A stretch of DNA of 64,000 nucleotides from Rebecca billardiae RCC1528 (taxonomy: Eukaryota; Haptophyta). The notes beneath the pieces are model-generated. The model did not search any database. It was not told where the DNA came from and saw only the letters and a list, made by a program, of their open reading frames with translations. A program made the translations under genes and the position numbers. The stretch lies in NCBI GenBank assembly GCA_965240325.2, contig OZ251233.1:1922001-1986000 (forward strand). The letters are read 5' to 3'. This document shows, one piece after another, positions 11,299 to 24,800 of the stretch. Each line of letters starts with the position of its first letter. The first letter of the stretch is position 1.

Positions 11299-12804
11299 CC
11301 GCCGAGCCCGCCACCGCCGAGCTCGCCGCCGCCGTCACCAACGCCGCCGCCGCCGAGCGCGCCGCCGCTGCCACCGCCCAGCCCGCCGCCACGGCCGCCG
11401 CCAAGCCCGCCGCCGCCGAGCCCGCCGCCCTCGCCGCCGCCGTTGCCGCCGCCTCCGCCGCCGCCGAGCCCGCCGCCGAGCCCGCCTCCGGCCCCGCCGC
11501 CCTCGCCGCCGCCGCCGCCTGCGCCGCCGCCCAGCCCGCCGCCGTCGCCGCCGCCGCCCTCACCACCGCCCTCGCCGCCGCCGCTCATCCCCGCGTCGGT
11601 GCGCATGACCCGGCCGTTCTACTTCCGCGGCGAGGACCAGCACTCGATCTACTGGATCGAGCCGCGCGTGGTGAACGAGAAGAACTGGATCGGCATCTTC
11701 CGCCCCGAGGACGCCCGCCGCTTCCGCCGGCTGAGCGAGGTTGAGGCGGAGCTCCATGATGGCCGCCGGCTGGAGGGCGTCGAGGACATTCTGATCGGCG
11801 AGGGGTCGGGCAAGGAGCCGCTGGCGTGGCACTACGCGGTGAACCAGACGGGGGACGTGGACTTCGGGCACAACGTGAGCGACATCTCGGACTACGTCGT
11901 GTGCCTCTTCTGGAACGACACGGAGGCGGTGATGGCGCAGACGGTGATGAACGTGGTCGACCGACCGCTGCCGCCGCCGAGCCCGCCGTCGCCGCCGCCC
12001 AGCCCGCCGCCCAGCCCGCCGCCGCCGACCCCGCCGCCGAGCCCGCCGCCGTCGCCGCCGCCGTCGCCGCCGCCGTCGCCGCCGCCGTCGCCACCGCCCA
12101 GCCCACCGCCGAGCCCGCCGCCCGCCCTGCCGCCCGCGCCGCCGCCGAGCCCGCCGCCGTCGCCGCCGCCGAGCCCGCCGCCCCCCAGCCCGCCGCCGTC
12201 ACCGCCGCCAACCCCGCCGCCGTCACCGCCGCCGAGCCCGCCGCCGTCACCGCCGCCAGCCCCGCCGCCGTCACCGCCGCCGAGCCCGCCGCCAGCCCCG
12301 CCGCCAGCCCCGCCGCCCAGCCCGCCGCCCAGCCCACCGCCAACGCCGCCGCCGTCGCCACCACCCAGCCCGCCGCCTTCGCCACCGCCATCGCCGCCGC
12401 CATCGCCGCCGCCATCGCCACCGCCGAGCCCGCCGCCGAGCCCGCCACCGGACCAGCCGCCCGCGGCACCGCCGACGCCTCCGCCGTCGCCGCCGCCGAG
12501 CCCGCCGCCGAGCCCGCCGCCACCGCCGCCGCCGAGCCCGCCGCCGAGCCCGCCGCCGAGCCCGCCGCCGCCAAGCCCACCGCCGGCGCCGCCACCGACG
12601 CCGCCGCCGAGCCCGCCGCCGCACCCGCCGCCGAGCCCGCCGCCGCCCACCGGCTGCGGCGACCCCAAGGCTGACAACTACGACTCGAACGTGGTGGTGA
12701 ACGTGGTCGCCGAGTGCCACTACTTCGGCTGCACCGACCCCGGCGCGTTCAACTACGATTCGACGGCCACGAGCGGCGAGGTGTCGCTGTGCGAGTACTC
12801 GCCC

Positions 12805-12838
<34 letters not shown>

Positions 12839-15800
12839 CGCCGAGCCGGCCGCCGCCACCGCCGCCAAGCCCGCCGCCGTCGCCGCCGCCGTCGCCGCCG
12901 CCGTCGCCGCCGCCGAGCCCGCCGCCGTCGCCGCCGCCGTCGCCGCCGCCGAGCCCGCCGCCGAGCCCGCCGCCGCTGCCGCCGCCCAGCCCGCCGCCCA
13001 GCCCGCCGCCCAGCCCACCACCATCACCGCCGCCGTCGCCGCCACCCAGCCCGCCGCCGTCGCCGCCGCCGTCGCCGCCGCCGGCTCCGCCGCCGTCGCC
13101 GCCGCCGAGCCCGCCGCCGAGCCCGCCGCCACCGAGCCCGCCTCCTTCGCCGCCGCCGAGCCCACCGCCGTCGCCGCCGCCGAGCCCTCCGCCACCGTCG
13201 CCACCACCGAGCCCGCCGCCGAGCCCGCCGCCATCGCCGCCGCCATCGCCGCCGCCATTCCCGCCACCGTCGCCGCCGCCGTCGCCACCGCCGAGCCCGC
13301 CGCCACCGAGCCCGCCGCCGTCGCCGCCGCCCAGCCCGCCGCCCAGCCCACCACCGAGCCCGCCGCCGTCGCCGCCGCCGACGCCGCCGCCGTTCCCGCC
13401 GCCGCCGTCGCCGAGCCCGCCGCCGCCCTCGCCCAGCCCGCCACCGCCCTCGCCGCCGCCGAGCCCGCCGCCGTCGCCGCCTCCGAGCCCGCCACCGCCA
13501 AGCCCGCCGCCCTCGCCACCGCCCACCCCGCCGCCAAGCCCGCCGCCCTCGCCCCCGCCGCCGAGCCCGCCGCCGAGCCCGCCGCCATCTCCGCCGCCCT
13601 CCCCGCCGCCCCTACCGCCGCCGAGCCCGCCGCCGAGTCCGCCACCGTCTCCGCCCCCGAGCCCGCCACCGGTGCCGCCGCCGAGCCCGCCGCCCAGTCC
13701 GCCGCCGCCGAGCCCGCCGCCGAGCCCGCCGCCAAGCCCGCCCCCAAGCCCACCGCCCAGCCCGCCGCCGTCCCCACCGCCGTCGCCGCCACCGTCCCCA
13801 CCGCCGCCGAGCCCGCCGCCGAGCCCGCCGCCAACGCCGCCGCCAAGCCCGCCGCCGTTCCCGCCGCCCAGCCCACCGCCCAGCCCGCCGCCATTCCCTC
13901 CACCGAGCCCGCCGCCACCGAGCCCGCCACCGAGCCCGCCTCCCAGCCCGCCGCCCAGCCCGCCACCCAGCCCGCCACCTCCGAGCCCGCCGCCGAGCCC
14001 GCCGCCGAGCCCGCCGCCGAGCCCGCCGCCGAGCCCGCCGCCGATCCCACCGCCGTCGCCGCCGCCGAGCCCGCCGCCGAGCCCGCCGCCGCCCAACATG
14101 CCGCCATCGCCGCCGCCGAGCCCGCCGCCGAGCCCGCCGCCGAGCCCTCCACCACCGAGCCCGCCGCCGAGCCCGCCGCCGAGCCCGCCGCCGAGCCCGC
14201 CGCCGAGCCCGCCGCCGCCAAGCCCGCCGCCCAGCCCACCGCCGAGCCCGCCGCCGAGCCCACCGCCGGCGCCGCCACCGTCGCCTCCGCCGAGCCCACC
14301 GCCGTCGCCCCCGCCACCCTCGCCGCCGCCGAGCCCGCCGCCGAGCCCGCCGCCGAGCCCGCCGCCGATCCCACCGCCCTCGCCTCCGCCCTCGCCTCCT
14401 CCAAGCCCGCCGCCGCCGAGCCCGCCACCCAGCCCACCGCCCGGCCCACCGCCCAGCCCACCGCCCAGCCCACCACCCAGCCCGCCGCCCAGCCCACCGC
14501 CAATCCCGCCGCCAAGCCCACCGCCGAGCCCGCCGCCGAGCCCGCCGCCGAGCCCGCCGCCGCCCATCCCACCACCGTCGCCGCCGCCGAGCCCGCCGCC
14601 GAGCCCGCCGCCCAGCCCGCCTCCACCGAGCCCGCCACCGAGCCCGCCACCGTCGCCGCCGCCGAGCCCACCACCGAGCCCGCCGCCATTCCCTCCGCCG
14701 AGCCCGCCGCCGTCTCCGCCACCCTCGCCGCCGCCTCCGAGCCCTCCGCCCTCGCCGCCACCCTCGCCGCCACCGAGCCCGCCGCCGAGCCCACCGCCCG
14801 CACCGCCGCCCAGCCCGCCGCCATCGCCGCCGCCATCGCCGCCGCCGCCGAGCCCGCCGCCGAGCCCGCCGCCGTCCCCACCGCCCTCGCCGCCGCCGGC
14901 GCCGCCGCCCAGCCCGCCACCATCGCCGCCGCCCAGCCCGCCGCCGAGCCCACCACCACCCAGCCCACCGCCGTCCCCGCCGCCCTCGCCCCCGCCGAGC
15001 CCGCCGCCCTCGCCCCCGCCCATCCCGCCGCCGAGCCCGCCGCCGAGCCCGCCGCCCTCGCCGCCACCGCCGTCGCCGCCGCCGTCGCCGCCGCCATCGC
15101 CGCCGCCCAGCCCGCCGCCAACGCCGCCGCCGTCGCCGCCGCCCAGTCCACCGCCGAGCCCTCCACCAAGCCCGCCGCCCTCACCGCCGCCCAGCCCGCC
15201 GCCATCGCCGCCGCCATCGCCGCCGCCGCCAAGCCCACCGCCGAGCCCGCCGCCGTCCCCACCGCCCTCGCCGCCACCGGTACCGCCGCCCAGCCCGCCA
15301 CCATCGCCGCCGCCCAGCCCGCCGCCCAGCCCGCCACCGCCGAGCCCACCGCCGTCCCCGCCGCCCTCGCCGCCGCCGAGCCCGCCGCCCTCGCCCCCGC
15401 CCATGCCGCCGCCGAGCCCGCCGCCGAGCCCGCCGCCCTCGCCGCCACCGCCGTCGCCGCCGCCATCGCCGCCGCCGTCGCCGCCGCCGAGCCCGCCGCC
15501 AACGCCGCCGCCGTCGCCGCCGCCGAGCCCACCGCCGAGCCCTCCACCAAGCCCGCCGCCCGCACCGCCGCCCAGCCCGCCGCCCTCGCCGCCGCCATCG
15601 CCGCCACCGCCGAGCCCGCCTCCGAGCCCGCCGCCGTCGCCACCGCCCTCGCCGCCGCCGGCACCGCCGCCCAGCCCGCCACCATCGCCGCCGCCCAGCC
15701 CGCCGCCCAGCCCGCCACCGCCCAGCCCACCACCGTCCCCGCCGCCCTCGCCGCCGCCCAGCCCGCCGCCCTCGCCCCCGCCCATGCCACCGCCGAGCCC

Positions 15801-18800
15801 GCCGCCGAGCCCGCCGCCCTCGCCGCCACCGCCGAGCCCGCCGCCGTCGCCGCCGCCGAGCCCACCGCCAGTGCCGCCGCCGTCGCCGCCGCCATCGCCG
15901 CCGCCCAGCCCACCGCCGAGCCCTCCACCAAGCCCGCCACCGCCGAGCCCGCCACCCTCGCCGCCGCCCTCGCCACCGCCCTCGCCACCGCCGAGCCCGC
16001 CTCCATCCCCACCGCCCGCACCGCCACCGAGCCCGCCGCCCAGCCCACCGCCGCCCAGCCCGCCGCCCAGCCCACCACCCAGCCCGCCGCCCAGCCCACC
16101 GCCGTTCCCGCCACCGAGCCCACCACCGTCGCCGCCGCCGTCGCCGCCGCCGTCGCCGCCACCACCCAGCCCGCCGCCGAGCCCGCCGCCGTCGCCGCCG
16201 CCGAGCCCGCCGCCGTCGCCGCCGCCATCCCCGCCGCCTAGCCCGCCACCGAGCCCGCCGCCCAGCCCGCCGCCACCAAGCCCGCCGCCGTCGCCGCCGC
16301 CGTCGCCGCCGCCAACACCGCCGCCTAGCCCGCCACCATCGCCGCCACCAAGCCCGCCGCCCAGCCCGCCGCCCAGCCCGCCACCGCCGAGCCCACCGCC
16401 CAGCCCGCCGCCATCGCCACCACCGTCGCCGCCGCCAATGCCGCCGCCGTCGCCACCACCGTCGCCGCCACCGAGCCCGCCACCGAGCCCACCGCCTCCG
16501 AGCCCACCGCCATCGCCTCCGCCGAGCCCGCCGCCGTCCCCGCCGCCGTCCCCGCCGCCCAGCCCGCCGCCCAGCCCGCCGCCCAGCCCGCCACCGCTCC
16601 CGCCGCCCTCGCCGCCGCCAAGCCCTCCGCCGTCGCCACCACCGAGCCCGCCGCCGCCTTCTCCACCGCCGAGCCCGCCGCCGAGCCCGCCGCCGACACC
16701 TCCGCCCAGCCCGCCGCCGAGCCCACCGCCAGCGCCACCGCCGTCACCACCGCCGAGCCCGCCGCCTCCGAGCCCACCACCAAGCCCGCCGCCGAGCCCG
16801 CCACCGAGCCCACCGCCCACACCGCCGCCGTCGCCGCCGCCTTCCCCGCCGCCGAGCCCGCCGCCGAGCCCGCCGCCGAGCCCGCCGCCGAGCCCGCCAC
16901 CCAGCCCGCCGCCGCCGAGCCCGCCGCCGAGCCCACCGCCGAGCCCACCGCCTTTCCCTCCACCCAGCCCGCCGCCGTCGCCGCCGCCGTCGCCACCGCC
17001 AAGCCCACCGCCGCCGTCGCCACCGCCGAGCCCACCGCCGAGCCCGCCGCCAGCGCCGCCACCAAGTCCGCCGCCAAGCCCGCCGCCGAGCCCACCGCCA
17101 TCCCCGCCGCCGCCGAGCCCGCCGCCGAGCCCACCGCCATCGCCCCCGCCGAGCCCGCCTCCGAGTCCGCCGCCCACCCCGCCACCGTCGCCGCCGCCCA
17201 GCCCGCCGCCCTCGCCGCCGCCACCTTCGCCGCCGCCGTCCCCACCGCCGAGCCCGCCGCCGAGCCCGCCGCCAATGCCGCCACCGAGCCCGCCGCCGAG
17301 CCCGCCGCCGAGCCCGCCGCCATCCCCGCCGCCGCCGAGCCCGCCGCCGAGCCCACCGCCATCGCCACCGCCGAGCCCGCCTCCGAGTCCACCGCCAACC
17401 CCGCCACCGTCGCCGCCGCCCAGCCCGCCGCCCTCGCCGCCACCACCGTCGCCGCCACCATCGCCGCCGCCATCGCCGCCGCCGAGCCCGCCGCCCAGCC
17501 CGCCGCCGAGCCCACCGCCATCGCCCCCGCCGAGCCCGCCTCCGAGTCCACCGCCAACCCCGCCACCGTCGCCGCCGCCCAGCCCGCCGCCCTCGCCGCC
17601 GCCGCCATCGCCGCCGCCATCGCCGCCGCCATCGCCCCCGCCATTCCCGCCGCCGAGCCCGCCGCCGAGCCCGCCGCCGAGCCCGCCGCCATCGCCGCCG
17701 CCGTCGCCGCCGCCGCCGAGCCCGCCGCCGAGCCCGCCGCCTTCACCTCCACCAAGCCCGCCGCCCGCTCCGCCGCCCAGCCCGCCACCGTCGCCGCCGC
17801 CCAGCCCGCCGCCTTCGCCGCCGCCACCGTCGCCGCCGCCATCGCCGCCGCCATCGCCGCCGCCAAGCCCGCCGCCGAGCCCGCCGCCGAGCCCGCCACC
17901 CACGCCGCCACCGTCGCCTCCACCGAGTCCTCCGCCCTCGCCACCGCCGACGCCGCCGCCGAGCCCGCCGCCGTCGCCACCGCCACCATCGCCGCCGCCC
18001 AGCCCGCCGCCGAGCCCGCCGCCGTCGCCACCACCGTCGCCGCCGCCGAGCCCACCACCATCGCCGCCGCCCTCGCCGCCGCCACCCTCGCCGCCGCCTT
18101 CGCCGCCGCCTTCGCCCCCGCCAACGCCGCCGCCCAGCCCGCCGCCCAGCCCGCCGCCCAGCCCGCCGCCGCCGACTGGCTGCAGCGATTCGCTCGCCGA
18201 CAACTACGACTCGAACGTCGTCATTCTCGACGTGAGCACCTGCGTGTACTTTGGATGCACCGACTCGTCCGCGTGGAACTTCGACTCGACGGCAAACACC
18301 CAGGGCAACTCGACGTGCCACTACAGCCCGCCGCCGAGCCCGCCGTCGCCCCCACCGAGCCCGCCGCCGCCGAGCCCACCTCCGAGCCCACCACCGTCGC
18401 CGCCGCCGAGCCCGCCGCCGAGCCCGCCGCCGAGCCCGCCGCCGTCGCCACCGCCGAGCCCGCCGCCGAGCCCGCCACCCTCGCCTCCGCCGTCGCCGCC
18501 GCCGTCGCCGCCGCCTTCCCCACCGCCCAGCCCACCGCCATCGCCACCGCCACCCAGCCCACCGCCATCGCCGCCGCCATCGCCGCCGCCCAGCCCACCG
18601 CCGAGCCCGCCGCCGAGCCCGCCGCCGAGCCCACCGCCGTCCCCGCCGCCCAGCCCGCCGCCCAGCCCGCCGCCCAGCCCGCCGCCGAGTCCGCCACCGT
18701 CACCACCACCGCCCAGCCCGCCGCCGTCGCCGCCACCGAGCCCGCCGCCCAGCCCGCCGCCGTTTCCGCCACCGAGCCCGCCGCCGTCGCCGCCGCCGAG

Positions 18801-21800
18801 CCCGCCGCCGAGCCCGCCGCCGCCAAGCCCGCCGCCATCGCCGCCACCGAGCCCGCCGCCGAGTCCGCCACCAAGTCCGCCGCCATCGCCGCCCCCCAGC
18901 CCGCCTCCGAGCCCGCCCCCGAGCCCACCGCCGCCAAGCCCACCGCCATCGCCGCCGCCGAGCCCGCCACCCTTCCCGCCGCCGAGCCCGCCGCCATCGC
19001 CGCCCCCCAGCCCGCCGCCGAGCCCGCCCCCGAGCCCGCCGCCGCCGAGCCCGCCGCCATCGCCGCCGCCGTCGCCGCCGCCGTCGCCGCCGCCGTCGCC
19101 GCCGCCGTCGCCGCCGCCGAGCCCGCCGCCGAGCCCGCCGCCGAGCCCACCGCCGCCGAGCCCGCCGCCGAGCCCGCCGCCGAGCCCGCCGCCGAGCCCG
19201 CCGCCGGCACCGCCGCCGAGCCCGCCGCCCTCGCCACCGCCCTCGCCGCCACCCAGTCCACCACCGCCCAGCCCACCGCCCAGCCCACCGCCGAGCCCGC
19301 CGCCGTTCCCTCCACCCAGCCCTCCACCATCACCGCCGCCGTCGCCGCCGCCCAGCCCGCCGCCCAGCCCGCCACCGCCCAGCCCGCCGCCCAGCCCGCC
19401 GCCCAGCCCACCGCCGTCGCCGCCACCGACTCCGCCGCCATCGCCACCGCCATCGCCACCGCCAAGTCCGCCACCCAGCCCGCCCCCATCGCCGCCGCCA
19501 AGCCCGCCGCCGTCGCCGCCACCGAGCCCACCGCCCAGCCCACCGCCCAGCCCGCCGCCGAGCCCGCCGCCGCCGAGCCCGCCGCCGTCTCCGCCACCGT
19601 CACCGCCGCCCCTCCCTCCGCCAAGCCCACCACCGTCGCCGCCGCCATCGCCACCGCCATCACCGCCGCCGCCGTCCCCTCCGCCGAGCCCGCCCCCAAG
19701 CCCGCCGCCAAGCCCGCCACCGGCCCCGCCGCCATCGCCACCACCATCGCCGCCACCGAGCCCGCCGCCGCCGAGCCCGCCGCCGAGCCCGCCGCCGAGC
19801 CCGCCGCCGAGCCCGCCGCCGAGCCCGCCGCCAAGCCCGCCACCGTCGCCGCCGCCGTTCCCGCCGCCAAGCCCCCCGCCTTCGCCGCCGCCTTCGCCGC
19901 CGCCGCTCCCGCCGCCGAGCCCGCCGCCAAGCCCGCCCCCGAGCCCGCCCCCGAGCCCCCCGCCGCCAAGCCCGCCGCCGTCGCCGCCGCCGTCGCCGCC
20001 CCCAAGCCCGCCGCCGTCGCCTCCGCCTCCCAGCCCGCCGCCGAGCCCGCCGCCGTCCCCACCGCCGAGCCCGCCACCGATGCCACCGCCCTCTCCGCCG
20101 CCCTCTCCGCCGCCATCGCCACCGCCCAGTCCACCGCCGCCGAGCCCGCCGCCCTCGCCGCCGCCCTCGCCGCCGCCCAGCCCGCCGCCCTCGCCCCCGC
20201 CAAGCCCGCCGCCGAGCCCGCCACCGAGCCCGCCGCCCTCGCCACCACCGCCGAGCCCACCGCCCTCGCCGCCGCCGTCCCCGCCGCCGAGTCCGCCGCC
20301 CTCGCCACCGCCGTTCCCTCCGCCGAGCCCGCCGCCGAGCCCGCCACCGTCGCCACCGCCGCCGAGCCCGCCGCCAAGCCCGCCGCCGTCGCCGCCACCG
20401 AGCCCGCCGCCGTCGCCGCCACCGTCCCCGCCGCCGAGTCCGCCGCCCTCGCCACCGCCCTTCCCGCCGCCGAGCCCGCCGCCGAGCCCGCCGCCGTCTC
20501 CGCCGCCCAGCCCACCGCCGCCCAGCCCGCCGCCCTCGCCGCCGCCATCGCCGCCACCGAGCCCGCCGCCGTCGCCCCCACCAAGCCCGCCGCCAAGCCC
20601 ACCGCCAAGCCCGCCGCCCTCGCCACCACCGCCGAGCCCACCGCCCTCGCCGCCGCCATCCCCGCCGCCGAGTCCGCCGCCCTCGCCACCGCCGTTCCCG
20701 CCGCCGAGCCCGCCGCCGAGCCCGCCACCGTCGCCGCCGCCGCCGAGCCCGCCGCCGAGCCCGCCGCCGTCCCCGCCGCCGAGCCCGCCGCCCTTGCCAC
20801 CGCCAAGCCCGCCGCCGAGCCCGCCGCCGAGCCCGCCACCGAGCCCGCCGCCACCAAGCCCGCCGCCGAGCCCGCCACCATCGCCCCCGCCGAGCCCTCC
20901 GCCCAGCCCGCCGCCCTCGCCGCCGCCCGTGCCGCCGCCGAGCCCGCCGCCGTCGCCTCCGCCAAGCCCGCCGCCAAGCCCACCGCCAAGCCCGCCGCCC
21001 TCGCCGCCACCGCCGAGCCCGCCGCCCTCGCCCCCGCCGTCCCCGCCGCCGAGTCCACCGCCCTCGCCACCGCCGTTCCCGCCGCCGAGCCCGCCGCCGA
21101 GCCCGCCACCGTCGCCGCCTCCGCCGAGCCCGCCGCCGAGCCCGCCGCCGTCCCCGCCGCCGAGCCCGCCGCCCTTGCCACCGCCGAGCCCGCCGCCGAG
21201 CCCGCCGCCGAGCCCGCCGCCGAGCCCGCCGCCGCCGAGCCCGCCGCCGAGCCCGCCACCATCGCCCCCGCCGAGCCCACCGCCCTCGCCGCCGCCGAGC
21301 CCGCCGCCATCACCGCCGCCGAGCCCGCCGCCGAGCCCGCCGCCACCGAGCCCGCCGCCGAGCCCGCCGCCGAGCCCGCCGCCGAGCCCGCCGCCGAGCC
21401 CGCCGCCATCGCCGCCGCCATCCCCGCCGCCGAGTCCACCGCCCTCGCCACCGCCGTTCCCGCCGCCAAGCCCGCCGCCGAGTCCGCCGCCGTCGCCGCC
21501 GCCGCCGAGCCCGCCGCCGAGCCCGCCGCCGAGCCCGCCACCGAGCCCGCCGCCGTTGCCACCGCCGAGCCCGCCGCCGAGCCCGCCGCCGAGCCCGCCG
21601 CCGAGCCCGCCGCCACCAAGCCCGCCGCCAAGCCCGCCGCCATCGCCCCCGCCGAGCCCTCCGCCCTTCCCGCCGCCCTCGCCGCCGCCCTCGCCGCCGC
21701 CGAGCCCGCCGCCGTCGCCGCCCCCACCGAGCCCGCCGCCGAGCCCGCCGCCGAGCCCGCCGCCGAGCCCGCCGCCGAGCCCGCCGCCTCCATCACCGCC

Positions 21801-24800
21801 GCCGTCGCCCCCGCCGTCGCCGCCGCCGAGCCCGCCGCCGAGCCCGCCGCCGAGCCCGCCGCCGTCGCCGCCGCCGTCGCCACCGCCATTCCCGCCACCC
21901 TCGCCTCCACCGAGCCCACCGCCAAGCCCGCCGCCGATCCCACCGCCGAGCCCTCCGCCGAGCCCGCCGCCGAGCCCGCCGCCGCCGAGCCCGCCGCCCT
22001 CGCCGCCGCCCTCGCCGCCGCCCTCGCCGCCGCCAAGCCCGCCGCCGCCCAGCCCGCCGCCCAGCCCGCCGCCCAGCCCGCCGCCATCGCCTCCGCCGTT
22101 CCCGCCACCGAGCCCGCCGCCCTCGCCTCCACCCAGCCCGCCGCCGTTCCCTCCACCCAGCCCGCCGCCCAGCCCGCCGCCCAGCCCGCCGCCCAGCCCG
22201 CCGCCGCCCTCGCCGCCGCCAAGCCCGCCGCCCTCGCCGCCGCCCTCGCCACCGCCCAGCCCACCGCCGCCCAGCCCACCGCCCAGCCCACCGCCGAGCC
22301 CACCGCCATCGCCTCCGCCAAGCCCGCCGCCGAGCCCGCCGCCCTCGCCTCCGCCCAGCCCGCCGCCGTTCCCTCCACCCAGCCCGCCGCCCAGCCCGCC
22401 GCCCAGCCCGCCGCCGTCGCCGCCGCCGCTTATCCCAGCGACCCTCGCCACGTCGCAGCCGTACTACTTTGTGGGCGAGGACCAGCTGGTGGACTACTGG
22501 GTGGAGCCGCGCACGGTGCACACGGAGAACTGGGTGGGCATCTTCGCGCCCGACCGGCGGCGGCGCGAGCTGCTGCAGATCGACCAGATCATCCTGCACA
22601 CGCACTCGGGCGACCCGCCGCTCGCGTGGGCGTGGGCGAGCGCGCAGCAGGGCCGGATCAACATGGGGCACAACGTGTCCGAGCTGCAGGACTACGACGT
22701 GCTGCTCCTGTGGAACAGCAGCTACAAGGTGATGGCGCAGGCGGTGCTGCGTGTGGTCGACCGGCCGTCGCCGCCGCCGAGCCCGCCGAGCCCGCCGCCG
22801 AGCCCGCCGCCGAGCCCGCCGCCGAGCCCGCCGCCGAGCCCGCCGCCATCGCCGCCACCCTCGCCGCCGCCCAGCCCGCCGCCTTTCCCGCCGCCGAGCC
22901 CGCCGCCATCGCCACCGCCGAGCCCGCCGCCCAGCCCACCGCCGCCGAGCCCGCCGCCTTCGCCCCCGCCGAGCCCCCCGCCCAGCCCGCCGCCGAGCCC
23001 GCCGCCACCCAGCCCGCCACCCAGCCCGCCGCCCAGCCCGCCCCCGTTCCCACCGCCATCGCCTCCCCCGTCACCGCCGCCGTCGCCGCCGCCGAGCCCG
23101 CCGCCATCGCCGCCGCCGAGCCCGCCGCCGAGCCCGCCACCATCGCCGCCGCCGAGCCCGCCGCCGAGCCCGCCGCCGAGCCCGCCGCCGAGCCCGCCGC
23201 CGAGCCCGCCGCCGAGCCCGCCGCCGGGCCCGCCGCCGAGCCCGCCGCCCTCACCGCCGCCGAGCCCGCCGCCCTCGCCGCCGCCGAGCCCGCCACCGCC
23301 GAGCCCGCCGCCCTCGCCGCCACCGAGCCCGCCGCCGAGCCCGCCGCCGAGCCCGCCGCCGCCCTCGCCGCCGCCACCGCCCTCTCCATCGCCGCCACCG
23401 CCCTCTCCATCGCCGCCACCGCCGAGCTCGCCCCCCGAGCCGCCACCGAGCCCGCCGCCGACGCCGCCGCCGTCGCCGCCGCCGTCGCCGCCGCCGAGCC
23501 CGCCGCCGAGCCCACCGCCGAGCCCACCGCCATCGCCGCCGCCGAGCCCGCCGCCGAGCCCGCCGCCTCTCCCGCCGCCCTCGCCGCCGCCGAGCCCGCC
23601 GCCGAGCCCTCCGCCCTCGCCACCGCCGCCTCCGCCATCGCCGCCGCCGAGCCCGCCGCCGAGCCCACCGCCGTCGCCGCCGCCGAGCCCGCCGCCGAGC
23701 CCGCCGCCGTCGCCGCCGCCGTCGCCGCCGCCTCTCCCGCCGCCGTCGCCGCCGCCGTCGCCGCCGCCCGGGCCTCCCCCGTCCCCGCCGCCACTCCCGC
23801 CGCCCTCGCCGCCGCCCTCGCCCCCGCCGAGCCCGCCGCCGCTGTGCCTGCCCGGCGAGTACCTCGACGGCCGTTACTGCTCACCCTGTCCGGTCGGTTA
23901 CTGGAAGGACGGGCGCGGCAACGAGGAGTGCTCGCGCTGCGACTCGATCGACCCGTTCCTCACGACGTTCGGCGAGGGCGCGCCCGACGCCGACTCGTGC
24001 GAGTGCGTGCACGCCGGCTACGTCAAGCAGGGCAACGGCACCGACGCGCGCTGCGTGTGCGCCGCCGGGTACGGCGCTGCCAACGTGACGAACACCAGCG
24101 CGCTCGGCTGCGAGCCGTGCGCGATCGGCACGTTCAAGCACTGGGTCGGCACGGACCTGTGCTCCGCGTGCGACGCCATCGACGCGCACCTCACCACCGA
24201 GGGCACGGGCGCGACCAACTCGTCCCTCTGCGTGTGCGACGACGACTCGCTCGTCGAGGTCGGCGACGGCACCGAGCGGCAGTGCCTCTGCCCTCCCGGC
24301 TACGAGTATGACAACACGCTCCGCACGTGCACCGAGTGCCGACTCAACTACTTCCGCAACGGCACGTCGCTCGACGCGTGCCACTGGTGCAAGGAGCTGG
24401 ACAGCTTCCTCGTCACCGCGCGCACCGCCTCCGTCTCGCCCAACGACTGCTTCTGCGAGGAGACCACGCGGCGGCGCGGCGAGACCACCGTGTACACGGT
24501 GGGCGACGGCTGGGGCCGGCGGTGCGAGTGTGCCGAGGCCTACGAGCGCGTCGAGGCGGGCTGCACGCTCAAGCAGGAGGGCACGCTGCCCGAGACGACG
24601 GGGCCCGAGGGCAACGTGATCGACCAGTGCGCCGACATCGACCCGCACCTCACCTCCGCGCCCGGCGGCGCCGCGTCCGTCGACGACTGCATCTGCTGGC
24701 ACGACTCGTTCGTGCTCGCGACGAGCGCCGCCGGCTTCCCGACCTGCCTCTGCCCGGCGGGCACGGGCTATGACGCGGTGAGCCGCACGTGCTGCCCGTG

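Noticed and set aside
10268-23884. Very long ORFs on both strands made of Gly-Leu-Gly, Ala-Gly-Ser or Ala-Glu-Pro repeats
   Set aside because: They are other-frame or antisense readings of the SPPP-coding repeat, which has no stop in any frame. Only the SPPP frame is continuous with the signal peptide, folded modules and membrane helices.
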